A stretch of 64,000 bases of DNA from Microbacterium proteolyticum (GCF_030818075.1 NZ_JAUSZZ010000001.1:2418001-2482000); one strand, 5' to 3'. Shown: positions 20,520 through 30,060, counted from the stretch's first letter. Notes: a model not told the origin generated them from the sequence alone. Translations and numbers: made by a program.

Positions 20520-22331
20520 TCAGCGCCGTCCCTGCGCGGTCAGGCGCACCGGCGCCGTACCGGCGCCGTACCCGGCGTAGGCGTCGACGCGCTCGACGAA
20601 CTCGAAGAACACCTCGCCGACGGTCCGCGTGTAGAAGTGCAGGTACTCGCCCGCGGCATCCCGGTCGTACCCGAGGTGGAGCTCGCGCAGTTCGTCGACC
20701 TCGGCGCGCGTGAGGTCGAAGCGGGCGGCGATGTCGTCGTAGTAGTTGCCGGGCATGGCCAGCGGCGCGAACCCGTGCTCGCGCGCCGCGCGCGCCACCG
20801 CCCGCACGTCGTTGCAGGCGAACGCGACGTGCTGCGGAAGGGCGACCCCCGCGCGCTCCGCCGCGAGGATCGGCGGCGCCACGTTCAGCGGCAGACGCAC
20901 GCCGCCACCCGGCGCCACGAGCACGCGGCTGGCGACGAGGCCGCGGGGGCCGGGCACGTCGGTGCTGCTGTCGATGCGCAGCGCGAAGCCGGCGGTGTAG
21001 AACAGCGTCGCCTCCTCCACGGCATCCCACGGCTGCGTGAGGCTCACATGGTCGACGTGGGTGATCGGGGTCGCACGCACCGCCTCGCCGTGCTCGAACT
21101 CCCCCACCCACGCCGGGTCTCCCTCGTCGGCGGCTTGCGCCCAGTACACCTCGGTTCCGTCGGGGGCGACGGCGCCGTCGAGGCGCTCCTCGGTCGCGTA
21201 GGTGCGGCGGTACGCCCGCGACACCCGCAGCTCGCCCATCCGCAGGTCCACCGCCTCGGCGTCGTCGACCTCGAGACCGATCGCGGCCAGGCGCGGCTCC
21301 CATCCGCGCGCGTGCTGCTCGTTCAGGATGACGCGCGCAGCGCCCGCCGTCCACAGGGTCACGGGCTTCGTGCGATGGCGTCCGCGCGAGGTGAAGCCGA
21401 GCTGGCCGAGCAGCTCCTCGATGGCGGAGGTGTCCTCGGCCTTGACCTCGACGAAGTCCACGCCCGAGGGGGCGGCGGAGTCGGGGAGCATCTCGAAGCC
21501 GTCGGGCGAGGCCGGCAGCACGCGCGACACCGCGTCTTCGAGCCAGCGCAGCGAGCGTCGGGCGTGCCGGGCGGTGCGGCGCGCGTCGGTCTGGCGGAAG
21601 GTGTCGTTGAACACCTCGAGCGACCACGGGCCGGTGTACCCGGCATCCACGATCCGCGCGGTGAAGTCGGCGAGATCGAAGTCGCCCTCGCCCGGGAACA
21701 GGCGATGATGACGGCTCCACGACAGCACGTCCATGCTCAAGCGCGGGGCATCGGCGAGCTGCACGAAGAAGATCTTCTCGCCCGGGATGCCGGCGATCCC
21801 GGCCGGGTCGTGACCGCGCGAGAGGATGTGGAAGGAGTCGAGGCACACCCCGACGGCGGGGTGGTCGGCGAGCTCGACGATGCGCCACGCGCGGCGGTAG
21901 TCGTCGACGAAGCGGCCCCATGCGAGCGCTTCGTAGGCGATGCGGATGCCATACCCCTCGGCGAGGTCGCCGAGGCGCCGCAGCTGGTCGGCGGAGACGG
22001 CGTCGTCGTCGATCGTCGCGGTGGCGACGTTGCTGCAGCAGAGTACGAGGTTGATGCCGAGGCGGTTCATGAGCTGGAACTTGGCCTCGGCGCGGCGGAG
22101 GACCGCGGCGAATGCTTGCTCGTCGACGCCCTCGACGTCGCGCATCGGTTGGTACAGGTCGAGGCTCAGTCCCAGGCGGTCGGCGAGGGCGGCGATCTCC
22201 TCGGGGCTCTCGGGGGCGGCGAGCAGGTCGGGCTCGAAGATCTCGACGCCGTCGAAGCCGGCCTCCGCGCACGCGTGCAGCTTGTCGGCCAGGGTGCCGC
22301 TGATACAGACGGTCGCCATCGAGGTCCTCAT
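20520..22331 (-). CDS. qsuB: 3-Dehydroshikimate dehydratase (TIM-barrel/VOC fusion)
   Basis: Converts 3-dehydroshikimate to protocatechuate in quinate/shikimate catabolism. It has 603 residues: an N-terminal xylose-isomerase-like TIM barrel (about 1-290; FDGVEIFEPDL, YEALAWGRFVDDY, CLDSFHILSRGHD, LSWSRHHRLFPGEGDFDL) and a C-terminal 4-hydroxyphenylpyruvate-dioxygenase-like VOC region with HVDHVSLTQPW and EYLHFYTRTVGEVFFE. Sequence and layout closely resemble Corynebacterium glutamicum QsuB as remembered. The start MRTSMATVC at 22331 matches that N-terminus; an ATG at 22319 has the better Shine-Dalgarno (GAGGA). Divergent from tetR with a shared palindrome. Confidence 0.9.
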   Translation of the reverse strand: MRTSMATVCISGTLADKLHACAEAGFDGVEIFEPDLLAAPESPEEIAALADRLGLSLDLYQPMRDVEGVDEQAFAAVLRRAEAKFQLMNRLGINLVLCCSNVATATIDDDAVSADQLRRLGDLAEGYGIRIAYEALAWGRFVDDYRRAWRIVELADHPAVGVCLDSFHILSRGHDPAGIAGIPGEKIFFVQLADAPRLSMDVLSWSRHHRLFPGEGDFDLADFTARIVDAGYTGPWSLEVFNDTFRQTDARRTARHARRSLRWLEDAVSRVLPASPDGFEMLPDSAAPSGVDFVEVKAEDTSAIEELLGQLGFTSRGRHRTKPVTLWTAGAARVILNEQHARGWEPRLAAIGLEVDDAEAVDLRMGELRVSRAYRRTYATEERLDGAVAPDGTEVYWAQAADEGDPAWVGEFEHGEAVRATPITHVDHVSLTQPWDAVEEATLFYTAGFALRIDSSTDVPGPRGLVASRVLVAPGGGVRLPLNVAPPILAAERAGVALPQHVAFACNDVRAVARAAREHGFAPLAMPGNYYDDIAARFDLTRAEVDELRELHLGYDRDAAGEYLHFYTRTVGEVFFEFVERVDAYAGYGAGTAPVRLTAQGRR

Positions 22332-22340
22332 GGGCGCCGA

Positions 22341-22358
22341 ATGTACCATCTGGTACAA
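22341..22358. promoter_or_regulatory. Palindromic operator between the dehydratase gene and tetR
   Basis: ATGTACCATCTGGTACAA: arms TGTACCA and TGGTACA around a 2-base centre. It lies 10 bases from the dehydratase start and 23 bases from the tetR ATG. A similar core, GTACCGGTTAGTAC, recurs at 23301-23314 before the dehydrogenase. Presumed TetR binding site. Confidence 0.7.
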
Positions 22359-22381
22359 AGTGGGTCCACTAGTCTGACCGA

Positions 22382-23014
22382 ATGGCCGAGGCACGCAGAG
22401 ACGCCGAACGGACCCGCTCGGAACTCCTCGCCGTCGCCACCGAGGTCTTCGCCGAGGATGGCTTCTCCGGCGCCCGGGTCGACGAGATCGCCGCGCGCAC
22501 CCGCACCACGAAGCGGATGATCTACTACTACTTCGGCGGCAAAGAGGGCCTGTACCGGGCCGTGCTCGAAGAGGCCTACCGTGGCATCCGCGAGGCCGAG
22601 CGCTCGATCGACGTCGATCACGCCGATCCGGTGGATGCCATCCGCGCCCTCGCCGAACTGACCTTCGACCACCACGTCGGCCACGACGCCTTCATCCGCC
22701 TCGTCGCGATCGAGAACATCCACCGTGGCGCGTTCATCCGTCAGATCGACGGCCTGCGCACGCTGTCGCAGCCGGCGAAGAGCCTGCTCGACGAGATCCT
22801 CGAGCGCGGTCGCGGCGCCGGCGTGTTCCGTTCCGACGTGGATGCCGTCGACGTGCACCTCGTCATCAGCGCGTACTGCGTCTTCCAGGTGGCGAACCAG
22901 TACACCTTCGGCCACCTGTTCGACGTCGACCTCGCCTCCCCCGCCCGGCGCTCGCACCTGCGCGCGGTGATCGGCGACGTCGTGGTCGGGTGGCTGACGG
23001 CTCCGGCGCGCTGA
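22382..23014 (+). CDS. TetR/AcrR-family regulator of the quinate/shikimate island
   Basis: A 210-residue regulator. The N-terminal helix-turn-helix domain is clear: RTRSELLAVATEVFAEDGFSGARVDEIAARTRTTKRMIYYYFGGKEGLYRAVL. The C-terminal ligand-binding domain (about 60-205) is helical and hydrophobic. It is divergent from the dehydratase gene and upstream of the dehydrogenase. Palindromes with a GTACC-N4-(G/A)GTAC core are placed where a repressor would block both transcripts. Ligand is probably an island intermediate such as quinate, shikimate or protocatechuate (inference). The known C. glutamicum regulator of this pathway is LysR-type, so the regulator class differs here. Confidence 0.88.
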   Translation: MAEARRDAERTRSELLAVATEVFAEDGFSGARVDEIAARTRTTKRMIYYYFGGKEGLYRAVLEEAYRGIREAERSIDVDHADPVDAIRALAELTFDHHVGHDAFIRLVAIENIHRGAFIRQIDGLRTLSQPAKSLLDEILERGRGAGVFRSDVDAVDVHLVISAYCVFQVANQYTFGHLFDVDLASPARRSHLRAVIGDVVVGWLTAPAR

Positions 23015-23063
23015 CCGCGCCGTTCCGCCCGGGGCTCCGGCTCCTGGCGGCACCCCCGAGCCT

Positions 23064-23211
23064 GTTGAGTGTCCAAGACACGCCGCATCCTGGGCCGGCG
23101 GTGCGGCGTGTCTTGGACGCTCAACGCGCGGAGGCCCATCGGTGCACGCTTGGAGGATGAGTGTCCAGAACACCCGGACCTCGCGCGAAAACGTCCGGGT
23201 GTTTTGGACAC
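23064..23211. repeat. Two long hairpins between tetR and the dehydrogenase gene
   Basis: Hairpin 1 has 24-base arms (23064-23087 and 23102-23125) with one mismatch. Hairpin 2 has 19-base arms (23161-23179 and 23193-23211) with one mismatch. Both arms begin with or contain GTGTCCARRACAC, so the two hairpins look related. Hairpin 1 lies 50 bases past the tetR stop and could act as a terminator, although it lacks a T-run. Confidence 0.85.
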
Positions 23212-23298
23212 TGGCTTCGGCCCGCACCCGTCACGACTCGACACCCCGGCATCCACAACTCGTCGTTGACACCGCGGCTTCGCCGTGGTTTCCTCTGA

Positions 23299-23316
23299 AC
23301 GTACCGGTTAGTACAT
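23299..23316. promoter_or_regulatory. Second copy of the island operator
   Basis: ACGTACCGGTTAGTACAT, core GTACCGGTTAGTAC at 23301-23314, 29 bases before the dehydrogenase start. It shares GTACC-N4-(G/A)GTAC with the site at 22341-22358. Presumed second TetR site. Confidence 0.65.
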
Positions 23317-23344
23317 AACCGGCTCGCGGAAACGAAGGAGTCCC

Positions 23345-24250
23345 GTGATCAACGCGCACCCCTACCTCGTCGGCCTGATCGGCACGGGTGTCCTCCCGTC
23401 GCTGACGCCCCCGATGCACATGGCCGAAGCCCGCGCGCTCGGGCTCACCTACGTCTACCGCCCGCTCGACCTCACCAGCCTCGGCATCGACCCCGACCGC
23501 ATCGGCGAGATGCTCGCCTGGGCCGAGCGCCTGGGCTACGACGCCGTCAACGTCACCCACCCGTGCAAGCAGAGCGTGCTCGCGCACCTCGACCGCATCG
23601 ACCCCGTGGCCCGGGCCATCGGCGCGGTCAACACCGTCCTCTTCACCCCCGCCGGCCGTGTGGGCTACAACACCGACACCACCGGCTTCGCCGCCGCGTT
23701 CACCGACGGGCTCCCGGATGCCGAGACCCGGCACGTCGTTCAGCTCGGCGCGGGCGGCGCGGGGTCCGCCGTCGCCGACGCGCTGCTCCGGCTCGGCACC
23801 GCGAGTCTCAGCATCGTCGACCTCGACGCGAACCGCGCCCGCACGCTCGCCGACGACCTGGCATCCCGGCATCCGCTCGCCGTCGTCGACACCGCCGCCC
23901 CGGTGGACCTCGCCCCGGTGCTGGCGTCCGCCGACGGTCTCGTGCACTGCACGCCCGTCGGCATGGCCGAGCACCCGGGTCTTCCCCTCGACGCCGCGCT
24001 GCTGCGCCCTGAGCTGTGGGTGGCCGATATCGTGTATCGGCCGCTCGACACCGAACTCCTCGTCACCGCGCGCGAGCGCGGGTGCCGCACCCTCAGCGGC
24101 GGGCGCATGGCGGTCCACCAGGCCGTCGATGCGTTCGCCCTCATCACCGGGACGCGACCCGATCCCGACCGCATGACCTCTCACTTCCTCGACCTCGTCA
24201 CGTCCGACGGCGTGTCCGACGCCCCCGTCGATCCGGCCCTCGCCCGCTAA
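23345..24250 (+). CDS. qsuD: Quinate/shikimate dehydrogenase, catabolic type
   Basis: A 301-residue shikimate-dehydrogenase-fold protein. It has VNVTHPCKQ (catalytic Lys), IGAVNTVLF, YNTDTTGF, the Rossmann motif QLGAGGAGSAVADALL followed by SIVDLD, whose acidic end favours NAD over NADP, and the C-terminal GGRMAVHQAVDAF. It resembles C. glutamicum QsuD more than the biosynthetic AroE in this same window (29224-30060), which lacks that NAD-type loop. GTG start at 23345 with AAGGAG 5 bases upstream. It oxidises quinate and/or shikimate to the 3-dehydro compound; co-transcribed with the transporter 13 bases downstream. Confidence 0.92.
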   Translation: MINAHPYLVGLIGTGVLPSLTPPMHMAEARALGLTYVYRPLDLTSLGIDPDRIGEMLAWAERLGYDAVNVTHPCKQSVLAHLDRIDPVARAIGAVNTVLFTPAGRVGYNTDTTGFAAAFTDGLPDAETRHVVQLGAGGAGSAVADALLRLGTASLSIVDLDANRARTLADDLASRHPLAVVDTAAPVDLAPVLASADGLVHCTPVGMAEHPGLPLDAALLRPELWVADIVYRPLDTELLVTARERGCRTLSGGRMAVHQAVDAFALITGTRPDPDRMTSHFLDLVTSDGVSDAPVDPALAR

Positions 24251-24263
24251 GGAGCATTCGTCC

Positions 24264-25583
24264 ATGACCACCACCGCAACGACGCGGAAGACTCCCGTGA
24301 AGGCGGCCACCGCCAGCTTCATGGGCAGCGCCGTGGAGTACTACGACTTCTTCCTGTTCGGCTCCGCCGCCGCCCTCATCTTCCCGACGGTGTTCTTCCC
24401 TTCGGGCGACCAGGCGGCTCTGGTGATGTCGTTCGCCACCTTCGGCTTCGCCTACATCGCCCGGCCCTTCGGCGCCGTCATCCTCGGTCACTTCGGCGAC
24501 CGCATCGGCCGCCAGAAGGTGCTGATGTTCACCCTGCTGCTGATGGGCGTGTCGACGTTCATCATCGGCTGCCTTCCGGGCTTCGCTCAGATCGGCTGGT
24601 TCGCGCCCGCCCTGCTCGTGCTGTGCCGCCTGGCACAAGGCCTGTCCGCCGCCGGCGAGCAGGCCGGTGCGTCGTCGCTGACGCTCGAGCACGCCCCCGA
24701 CCACCGCCGCTCGTTCTTCACCTCGTGGACGCTCACGGGAACTCAGGGCGGCCAGATCCTCGCCGCGCTCATCTTCATTCCCGTCGTGGCGCTGCCCGAC
24801 GACATCAAGTTCTCGTGGGGCTGGCGCGTGCCGTTCTGGCTGAGCGCCGTGGTCGTCGTGGTCGCGTTCTTCATCCGCCGGAGCCTGCACGAGACCCCCG
24901 AGTTCGAGCAGGCCAAGGCCACCGGTCAGGTCGCCCGCATGCCCCTCGTCCCGCTGCTGAAGAACCACTGGCGCGATGTGCTCCGCGTGATCTGCTGCGC
25001 GTTCATCGCCGCCGTGTCGACCGTGTTCGGCAACCTCGCCATCGCGTACGGCAAGGAGCAGGGTCTCGACGCCGGCATCACGTTGTGGCTCGTCGTGGTC
25101 GCCAACGTCGTCGCGCTCATCACGCAGCCGCTCTTCGGCCGCCTGGCCGACCGCATTGGCCGCAAGCCCGTCTTCGTCTACGGCGCGCTGTCGTCGGCGG
25201 CGTTCATGCCGTTCTACATGCTGTCGATGGGCGGCGGCAACGCGCTGCTCACCTTCGGGCTCGCCATCCTCACGTTCTCGTTCGGCTACGCCGCCGCCAA
25301 CGCCGTGTGGCCCTCGTTCTACGGCGAGATGTTCAGCACCCGCGTGCGCTTCTCGGGTATGGCGATCGGGACCCAGCTGGGGTTCCTCATGGCCGGCTTC
25401 GCCCCCAGCATCGTGGCCGCCCTCGGCGGCGTGTCGGAGGGCGGATGGGTCGTCATCAGCCTCTTCACCGCCGTGATCGCCATCATCGCGTCGATCAGCG
25501 CCCTGACCGCTCGCGAGACGAAAGACGTTCCGACCGACCAGCTCGGCCTCGCGCCCGAGCGTCGCGTGCCCGCGACGGTCTGA
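24264..25583 (+). CDS. shiA: MFS transporter of the metabolite:H+ symporter type, probably for shikimate/quinate
   Basis: A 439-residue, 12-helix carrier. It shows the MHS subfamily signature: N-terminal GSAVEYYDFFLFGSAAALIF, the loop GHFGDRIGRQKVLM after helix 2, CRLAQGLSAAGEQAGAS, and a repeat of the loop in GRLADRIGRKPVF. Family members include ShiA (shikimate), KgtP and ProP. The substrate is inferred from the neighbours: it follows the dehydrogenase by 13 bases with AAGGAG before the ATG. It would import the substrate that the island breaks down. Confidence 0.85.
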   Translation: MTTTATTRKTPVKAATASFMGSAVEYYDFFLFGSAAALIFPTVFFPSGDQAALVMSFATFGFAYIARPFGAVILGHFGDRIGRQKVLMFTLLLMGVSTFIIGCLPGFAQIGWFAPALLVLCRLAQGLSAAGEQAGASSLTLEHAPDHRRSFFTSWTLTGTQGGQILAALIFIPVVALPDDIKFSWGWRVPFWLSAVVVVVAFFIRRSLHETPEFEQAKATGQVARMPLVPLLKNHWRDVLRVICCAFIAAVSTVFGNLAIAYGKEQGLDAGITLWLVVVANVVALITQPLFGRLADRIGRKPVFVYGALSSAAFMPFYMLSMGGGNALLTFGLAILTFSFGYAAANAVWPSFYGEMFSTRVRFSGMAIGTQLGFLMAGFAPSIVAALGGVSEGGWVVISLFTAVIAIIASISALTARETKDVPTDQLGLAPERRVPATV

Positions 25584-25655
25584 CGGCGTCGCAACGGCCC
25601 CGTCCCCTTCGGGGCGGGGTCGTTCGCGTTGCGCTCGCTCCCACCCGTCGCCTCG

Positions 25656-26354
25656 TTGACTTGCGGCGAATGTACGCCGCCGGGCACCTCGGGCGTACAT
25701 TCGGGCGAAGTCACCGTTGGGGCGGGCGAGGCCTCTTCCGTGCCTCGTTGACTTGCGGCGAATGTACGTCGGCGGGCACCTCGCGCGTACATTCGGGCGA
25801 AGTCACCGTTGGGGCGGGCGACGGCTCTTCCGCGCGTCGTTGACGTGCGGCGAATGTACGCCGTCGGGCACCTCGCGCGTACATTTGGGCGAAGTCACCG
25901 TTGGGGTGGGCGACGGCTCTCCCGCGCGTCGTTGACGTGCGGCGAATGTACGCCGTCGGGCACTTCGCGCGTACATTCGGGCGAAGTCACCGTAGGGCCC
26001 GACGGCTCTCCCGCGCCTCGTTGACTTGCGGCGAATGCACGCCACCGGGCACCTCGGGCGTACATTCGGGCGAAGTCAGCGTTGGGGTGGGCGACGGCTC
26101 TTCCGCGCGTCGTTGACGTGCGGCGAATGTACGCCGTCGGGCACCTCGGGCGTGCATTCGGGCGAAGTCAGCGTTGGGGTGGGCGAGGCCTCTTCCGTGC
26201 CTCGTTGACGTGCGGCGAATGTGCGCCGTCGGGCATCTCGGGCGTACATTCGGGCGAAGTCAGCGTTGGGGTGGGCGACGCCTCTTCCGCACCTCGCGAA
26301 CGCGCCGCGGATGTACGTTGCGGGGTTTCCTGAGCGTACGTGTGGGCGAAGTCA
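25656..26354. repeat. Tandem array of eight 58-bp palindromes
   Basis: Copies at 25656-25713, 25748-25805, 25840-25897, 25932-25989, 26021-26078, 26113-26170, 26205-26262 and a degenerate one at about 26297-26354. Seven are near-identical with a 92-base period (one step is 89). Each palindrome begins TTGACKTGCGGCGAATGTACG and ends CGTACATTCGGGCGAAGTCA; the ~21-base arms are inverted copies. The 34-base spacers are also repeated (CCGTTGGGGYGGGCGA, then CTCTTCCG). The array fills the gap between the catabolic island and aroB and stops 36 bases from the aroB stop. No gene is seen in 25584-26390. Confidence 0.93.
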
Positions 26355-26390
26355 CCGCGCAGACGAAGCCGAGTCGGGACGGCGCGCGAC

Positions 26391-27467
26391 TTACGCACCG
26401 ACCTCCTGGTACGCCGCGAACAGCAGCGACTCGTCCGGCGCCTGCAGCACCGTCGGGCGCGCGAGGTCGTCGAGCACGATGAAGCGCAGCATGCTGCCGC
26501 GGCTCTTCTTGTCGCGCTGCATCGTCGCCTTGAGCGTCTGGAAGGCGCCCGCGCGGTAGGTGGTCGGAAGGCCCAGCGACTCGAGCACGGTGCGGTGGCG
26601 CTGCGCGACGTCGTCCGACAGGCGCCCCGCCAGGCGCGACAACTCGGCGGCGAAGACCATCCCGACCGAGATCGCGGCGCCGTGGCGCCAGCGGTACCGC
26701 TCGGCGTGCTCGATCGCGTGGCCCAGGGTGTGGCCGTAGTTGAGCACCTCGCGCAGGCCCGCCTCGCGCAGGTCCTCCCCCACGACGCGCGCCTTCATGT
26801 CGATCGCGAGCTCGATGCAGCGGCGGAACGCGTCGCCGCGCGGGTCGACGATCCCCTCCGGGTCGGCCTCGATGAGATCGAGGATCTCCGGATGCCAGAT
26901 GAAGCCCGCCTTGACCACCTCGGCGAACCCGGCGGTGGCTTCGTTCTTCGACAGCGTGTCGAGCAGGTCGAGATCGCACACGACGGCGAGCGGCGGCCAG
27001 AAGGCACCCACGAGGTTCTTGCCCTCGGCGGTGTTGATGCCGGTCTTGCCGCCGACGGCGGCATCCACCATGCCCAGCACGGTCGTCGGCACCTGCACGA
27101 GGGCGACGCCCCGCAGCCAGGTGGCCGCGACGAAGCCGGCGAGGTCGGTGACCGCTCCCCCGCCGAAGCCGATCACCGCATCGGTGCGGGTGAAATCGGC
27201 CTGGCCCATCACCTGCCAGCAGAACGCCGCGACCTCCACGCGCTTGCCGGCCTCGGCATCCGGAATCTCGGCGAGCAGCACCTGACGATCGCCCATCAGC
27301 TGGGCGCGCAGCTGCTCGGCCTGCTTCGCCAGGGTGGGCGGGTGCACCACCAGCACCTTCTGGGCCGAGGCGGGCAGCACGTCGCCGAGGGTTGCGAGAA
27401 GCCCGCGGCCGATCGTGATGTCGTAGCCGGAGTCGCCGGCGACGCTGATGGTGGTGGTGTCGGTCAT
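26391..27467 (-). CDS. aroB: 3-Dehydroquinate synthase
   Basis: NAD- and Zn-dependent enzyme (358 residues) turning DAHP into 3-dehydroquinate. Key motifs: [42 protein letters not shown], metal ligands around [18 protein letters not shown] at 27467 overlaps the aroK stop by 4 bases (ATGA). In most actinobacteria aroQ follows directly; here the palindrome array and the catabolic island come between. Confidence 0.97.
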   Translation of the reverse strand: MTDTTTISVAGDSGYDITIGRGLLATLGDVLPASAQKVLVVHPPTLAKQAEQLRAQLMGDRQVLLAEIPDAEAGKRVEVAAFCWQVMGQADFTRTDAVIGFGGGAVTDLAGFVAATWLRGVALVQVPTTVLGMVDAAVGGKTGINTAEGKNLVGAFWPPLAVVCDLDLLDTLSKNEATAGFAEVVKAGFIWHPEILDLIEADPEGIVDPRGDAFRRCIELAIDMKARVVGEDLREAGLREVLNYGHTLGHAIEHAERYRWRHGAAISVGMVFAAELSRLAGRLSDDVAQRHRTVLESLGLPTTYRAGAFQTLKATMQRDKKSRGSMLRFIVLDDLARPTVLQAPDESLLFAAYQEVGA

Positions 27468-28006
27468 GCCGTCTCTCCGGCCGGCACACGGCGTGCCCAG
27501 GCCACGATGTCGTCGACGACCCGCGCGAGGGGGCCCGATGAGGTGTCGAAGGCGATGTCGGCGGTCTGCTCGTAGACGGGCCGGCGCTCGTCGAAGATGC
27601 GCTGCCACCGCGCCACGGGGTCTTCGCCGCCGAGCAGCGGTCGCTCGTCGCCGTGGATACGGGATGCCACGACGTGCGACGCCACGGTCAGCAGCACGAC
27701 GCGGTGCGCGCGCAGTCGTTCGCGCGTCAGCGGGTCGAGCACCGCGCCGCCGCCGAGCGCCACGACGCCGCCGCGCGCGAGGGCTTCGACCACGGCCTCG
27801 CGCTCGATGGCGCGGAAGTGCGCCTCGCCGTGGGCGAGGAAGAGGTCGCGGATGGGTCCGTGGTCGCGCACGACGATCTTGTCGGTGTCGCTGAACGGCG
27901 CCTCGAGGGCCCGCGCCACGCGACGCCCGACGCTCGTCTTGCCCGCGCCCATCGGTCCGATGAGCACGACGGCGGAATCCGCGTGCGCGGCGTCAGGCGA
28001 GGTCAT
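27464..28006 (-). CDS. aroK: Shikimate kinase
   Basis: Phosphorylates shikimate at the 3-hydroxyl (180 residues). Walker [18 protein letters not shown] (Mg/shikimate Asp), FRAIEREAV and GGGAV substrate loop, and the lid arginine in GDERPLLGG are all present. Its start overlaps the aroC end by 14 bases and its stop overlaps the aroB start by 4. Confidence 0.96.
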   Translation of the reverse strand: MTSPDAAHADSAVVLIGPMGAGKTSVGRRVARALEAPFSDTDKIVVRDHGPIRDLFLAHGEAHFRAIEREAVVEALARGGVVALGGGAVLDPLTRERLRAHRVVLLTVASHVVASRIHGDERPLLGGEDPVARWQRIFDERRPVYEQTADIAFDTSSGPLARVVDDIVAWARRVPAGETA

Positions 28007-29219
28007 GCGCGAGCAGCGCCGCGTCGGACGCGTCGGTCGTGCGCAGCGTCTCGGGCAGGTGCGCGAGGTAGGTCTCGAGGTTGCGCCGGGTCTCGGCGAT
28101 GTTGTCGCCGCCGAACTTCTCCAGCACGGCGTCGGCGAGGGTCACGGCGACCATGGCCTCGGCGACGACGCCCGCGGCGGGCACGGCGCACACGTCGGAG
28201 CGCTGATGGTGGGCGGCGGCGGTGTCACCGGTGGCGACGTCGACGGTACGCAGGGCCTTCGGGATGGTGGCGATGGGCTTCATGCCCGCGCGCACGCGCA
28301 GGACCGTGCCGGTCGACATGCCGCCCTCGGTGCCGCCCGCGCGGTCGGACGAGCGCGTGATGCCGTCCTCGGTCGCGAACAGTTCGTCGTGCGCCTGCGA
28401 ACCGCGGCGCGTCGTGGTGAGGAAGCCGTCGCCGACCTCGACGCCCTTGATGGCCTGGATGCTCATGAGCGCCTGCGCGAGCTTGGCATCCAGTCGGCGG
28501 TCCCACTGCACGTGGGAGCCGAGTCCCGGCGGAAGGCCGTAGGCGAGCACCTCGACGACACCGCCGAGCGTGTCGCCCGACCTCTTGGCGTCGTCGACCT
28601 CGGCCACCATGGCGGCGCTCGTCTCGGCGTGGAAGCAGCGCAGCGGATCGGCGTCGAGGCGGTCGACGTCGTCGGGGGTCGGGAACGCCGCGTCGTCGGG
28701 AACGCGCACGGGACCGATCGAGAGCGTGTGGCTCACCAGACGGATGCCGAGCTCACCCAGGAACGAGCGCGCGATCGCGCCCAGGGCGACGCGCGCCGCC
28801 GTCTCGCGGGCGGACGCGCGCTCGAGGATCGGACGCGCCTCGTCGAAACCGTACTTCTGCATGCCGACCAGGTCGGCGTGACCGGGCCGCGGACGTGTCA
28901 GCGCGGCACCGCGGCCGCGCGAGCGGTCGGACAGCTCGACGGGCTCGGGGCTCATGACCTCGGTCCACTTCGGCCATTCGGTGTTGCCGATGCGAAGCGC
29001 GATGGGGCTGCCGATGGTGAAGCCGTGCACGATGCCGGTCGATAGCGTCAGTTCGTCTTCTTCGAACTTCATGCGCGAGCCGCGCCCGTAACCCAGGCGA
29101 CGACGCGCGAGCTCGGCGCGGATCTGCGCGGACGAAACGGGGACGCCGGCCGGCATCCCCTCCATGAGGGCGATCAGTTCGGGGCCGTGGGACTCGCCGG
29201 CCGTGAGAACGCGAAGCAT
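27993..29219 (-). CDS. aroC: Chorismate synthase
   Basis: FMN-dependent lyase (408 residues) converting EPSP to chorismate. Signatures: [18 protein letters not shown] near the start, [30 protein letters not shown], and the late [13 protein letters not shown] at 29219 is 4 bases after the aroE stop. Co-transcribed with aroE and aroK. Confidence 0.97.
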   Translation of the reverse strand: MLRVLTAGESHGPELIALMEGMPAGVPVSSAQIRAELARRRLGYGRGSRMKFEEDELTLSTGIVHGFTIGSPIALRIGNTEWPKWTEVMSPEPVELSDRSRGRGAALTRPRPGHADLVGMQKYGFDEARPILERASARETAARVALGAIARSFLGELGIRLVSHTLSIGPVRVPDDAAFPTPDDVDRLDADPLRCFHAETSAAMVAEVDDAKRSGDTLGGVVEVLAYGLPPGLGSHVQWDRRLDAKLAQALMSIQAIKGVEVGDGFLTTTRRGSQAHDELFATEDGITRSSDRAGGTEGGMSTGTVLRVRAGMKPIATIPKALRTVDVATGDTAAAHHQRSDVCAVPAAGVVAEAMVAVTLADAVLEKFGGDNIAETRRNLETYLAHLPETLRTTDASDAALLAHDLA

Positions 29220-29223
29220 TCGT

Positions 29224-30060
29224 CTAGTCTCCCACGAGCGCGGCGCGCATTGCGGCCAGGACGGCATCCTCGCGCTCCAGCGGCAGCGCGGGGTCTCCCC
29301 CGACGAACACCCGCACTTGCAGCAGGGCCTGGTGCAGCAGCATCCCCAGGCCGTGGTGGGCATCGACGCCCGCGCGCACCCACGCCTGGGCGAGCGGTGT
29401 CGGCCATCCGCCGTACACGACGTCGACGAGCGAGCCGGATGCGGATGCCAGGGCCTCCGCGACCGCGCCGAGATCCGTTCCGCCGGGCAGAGCCGCGATC
29501 GTTGCATCCACGGGCGCGAACTCCTCGTCGGAGAGCGGGCCGGTTCGGACGTCCACGCCGAGTGTCGTGCCCAGCGCACCGAGCGCCTGGGCTGCCTCCA
29601 CCCGCCGCGCACGCACGTCGACCGTCCGCGCTCCCGCGCGGGCAGCGGCGACGACGGCCGAGGTGGCGGTCGCTCCGGCACCCAGCACGCGGATGACATT
29701 GGGGCGGCGGACGCCGATCTCGTCGAGCGCCCGGGCGAGACCGCCGACATCGGTGTTGAAGCCCCGCGGCCCGTCGGCGGTGAGCAGCAGCGTGTTCACC
29801 GCGCCGGTGAGACGGGCGTCATCGTCCAGAGTGACCGCGGTACGTGCGGCGACCTGCTTCAGCGGCATCGTGAGCGAGAGGCCGCGCCAGGTGGCATCCA
29901 GTCCCTTCAACGCGCCGACGAACTCCGCCTCGACCACCTGTCGTCGGACGTACTCCCACTCGAGTCCGAGCACGCCGTACGCCGCCGCGTGCAGCCGGGG
30001 CGACCGCGAATGCGCGATCGGGTCGCCCCAGACGGCCAGGCGGGTGGAGCCGGTTAGCAT
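29224..30060 (-). CDS. aroE: Shikimate dehydrogenase, biosynthetic
   Basis: Reduces 3-dehydroshikimate to shikimate with NADPH. It has 278 residues, with [13 protein letters not shown] (substrate pocket), SLTMPLKQ (catalytic Lys), GFNTDVGGL and the nucleotide loop [12 protein letters not shown], followed by VRARR, whose basic residues suit NADP. This contrasts with the catabolic paralogue at 23345. The start overlaps the mltG stop by 7 bases. Confidence 0.94.
   Translation of the reverse strand: MLTGSTRLAVWGDPIAHSRSPRLHAAAYGVLGLEWEYVRRQVVEAEFVGALKGLDATWRGLSLTMPLKQVAARTAVTLDDDARLTGAVNTLLLTADGPRGFNTDVGGLARALDEIGVRRPNVIRVLGAGATATSAVVAAARAGARTVDVRARRVEAAQALGALGTTLGVDVRTGPLSDEEFAPVDATIAALPGGTDLGAVAEALASASGSLVDVVYGGWPTPLAQAWVRAGVDAHHGLGMLLHQALLQVRVFVGGDPALPLEREDAVLAAMRAALVGD

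Noticed and set aside
20448..22520. Long plus-strand open frame opposite the dehydratase gene
   Set aside because: It overlaps the well-conserved dehydratase on the other strand and spans the regulator operator and tetR start, with no domain.
25656..26354. CRISPR array
   Set aside because: Spacers are also repeated and of constant sequence, units are palindromic, and no cas genes are present.
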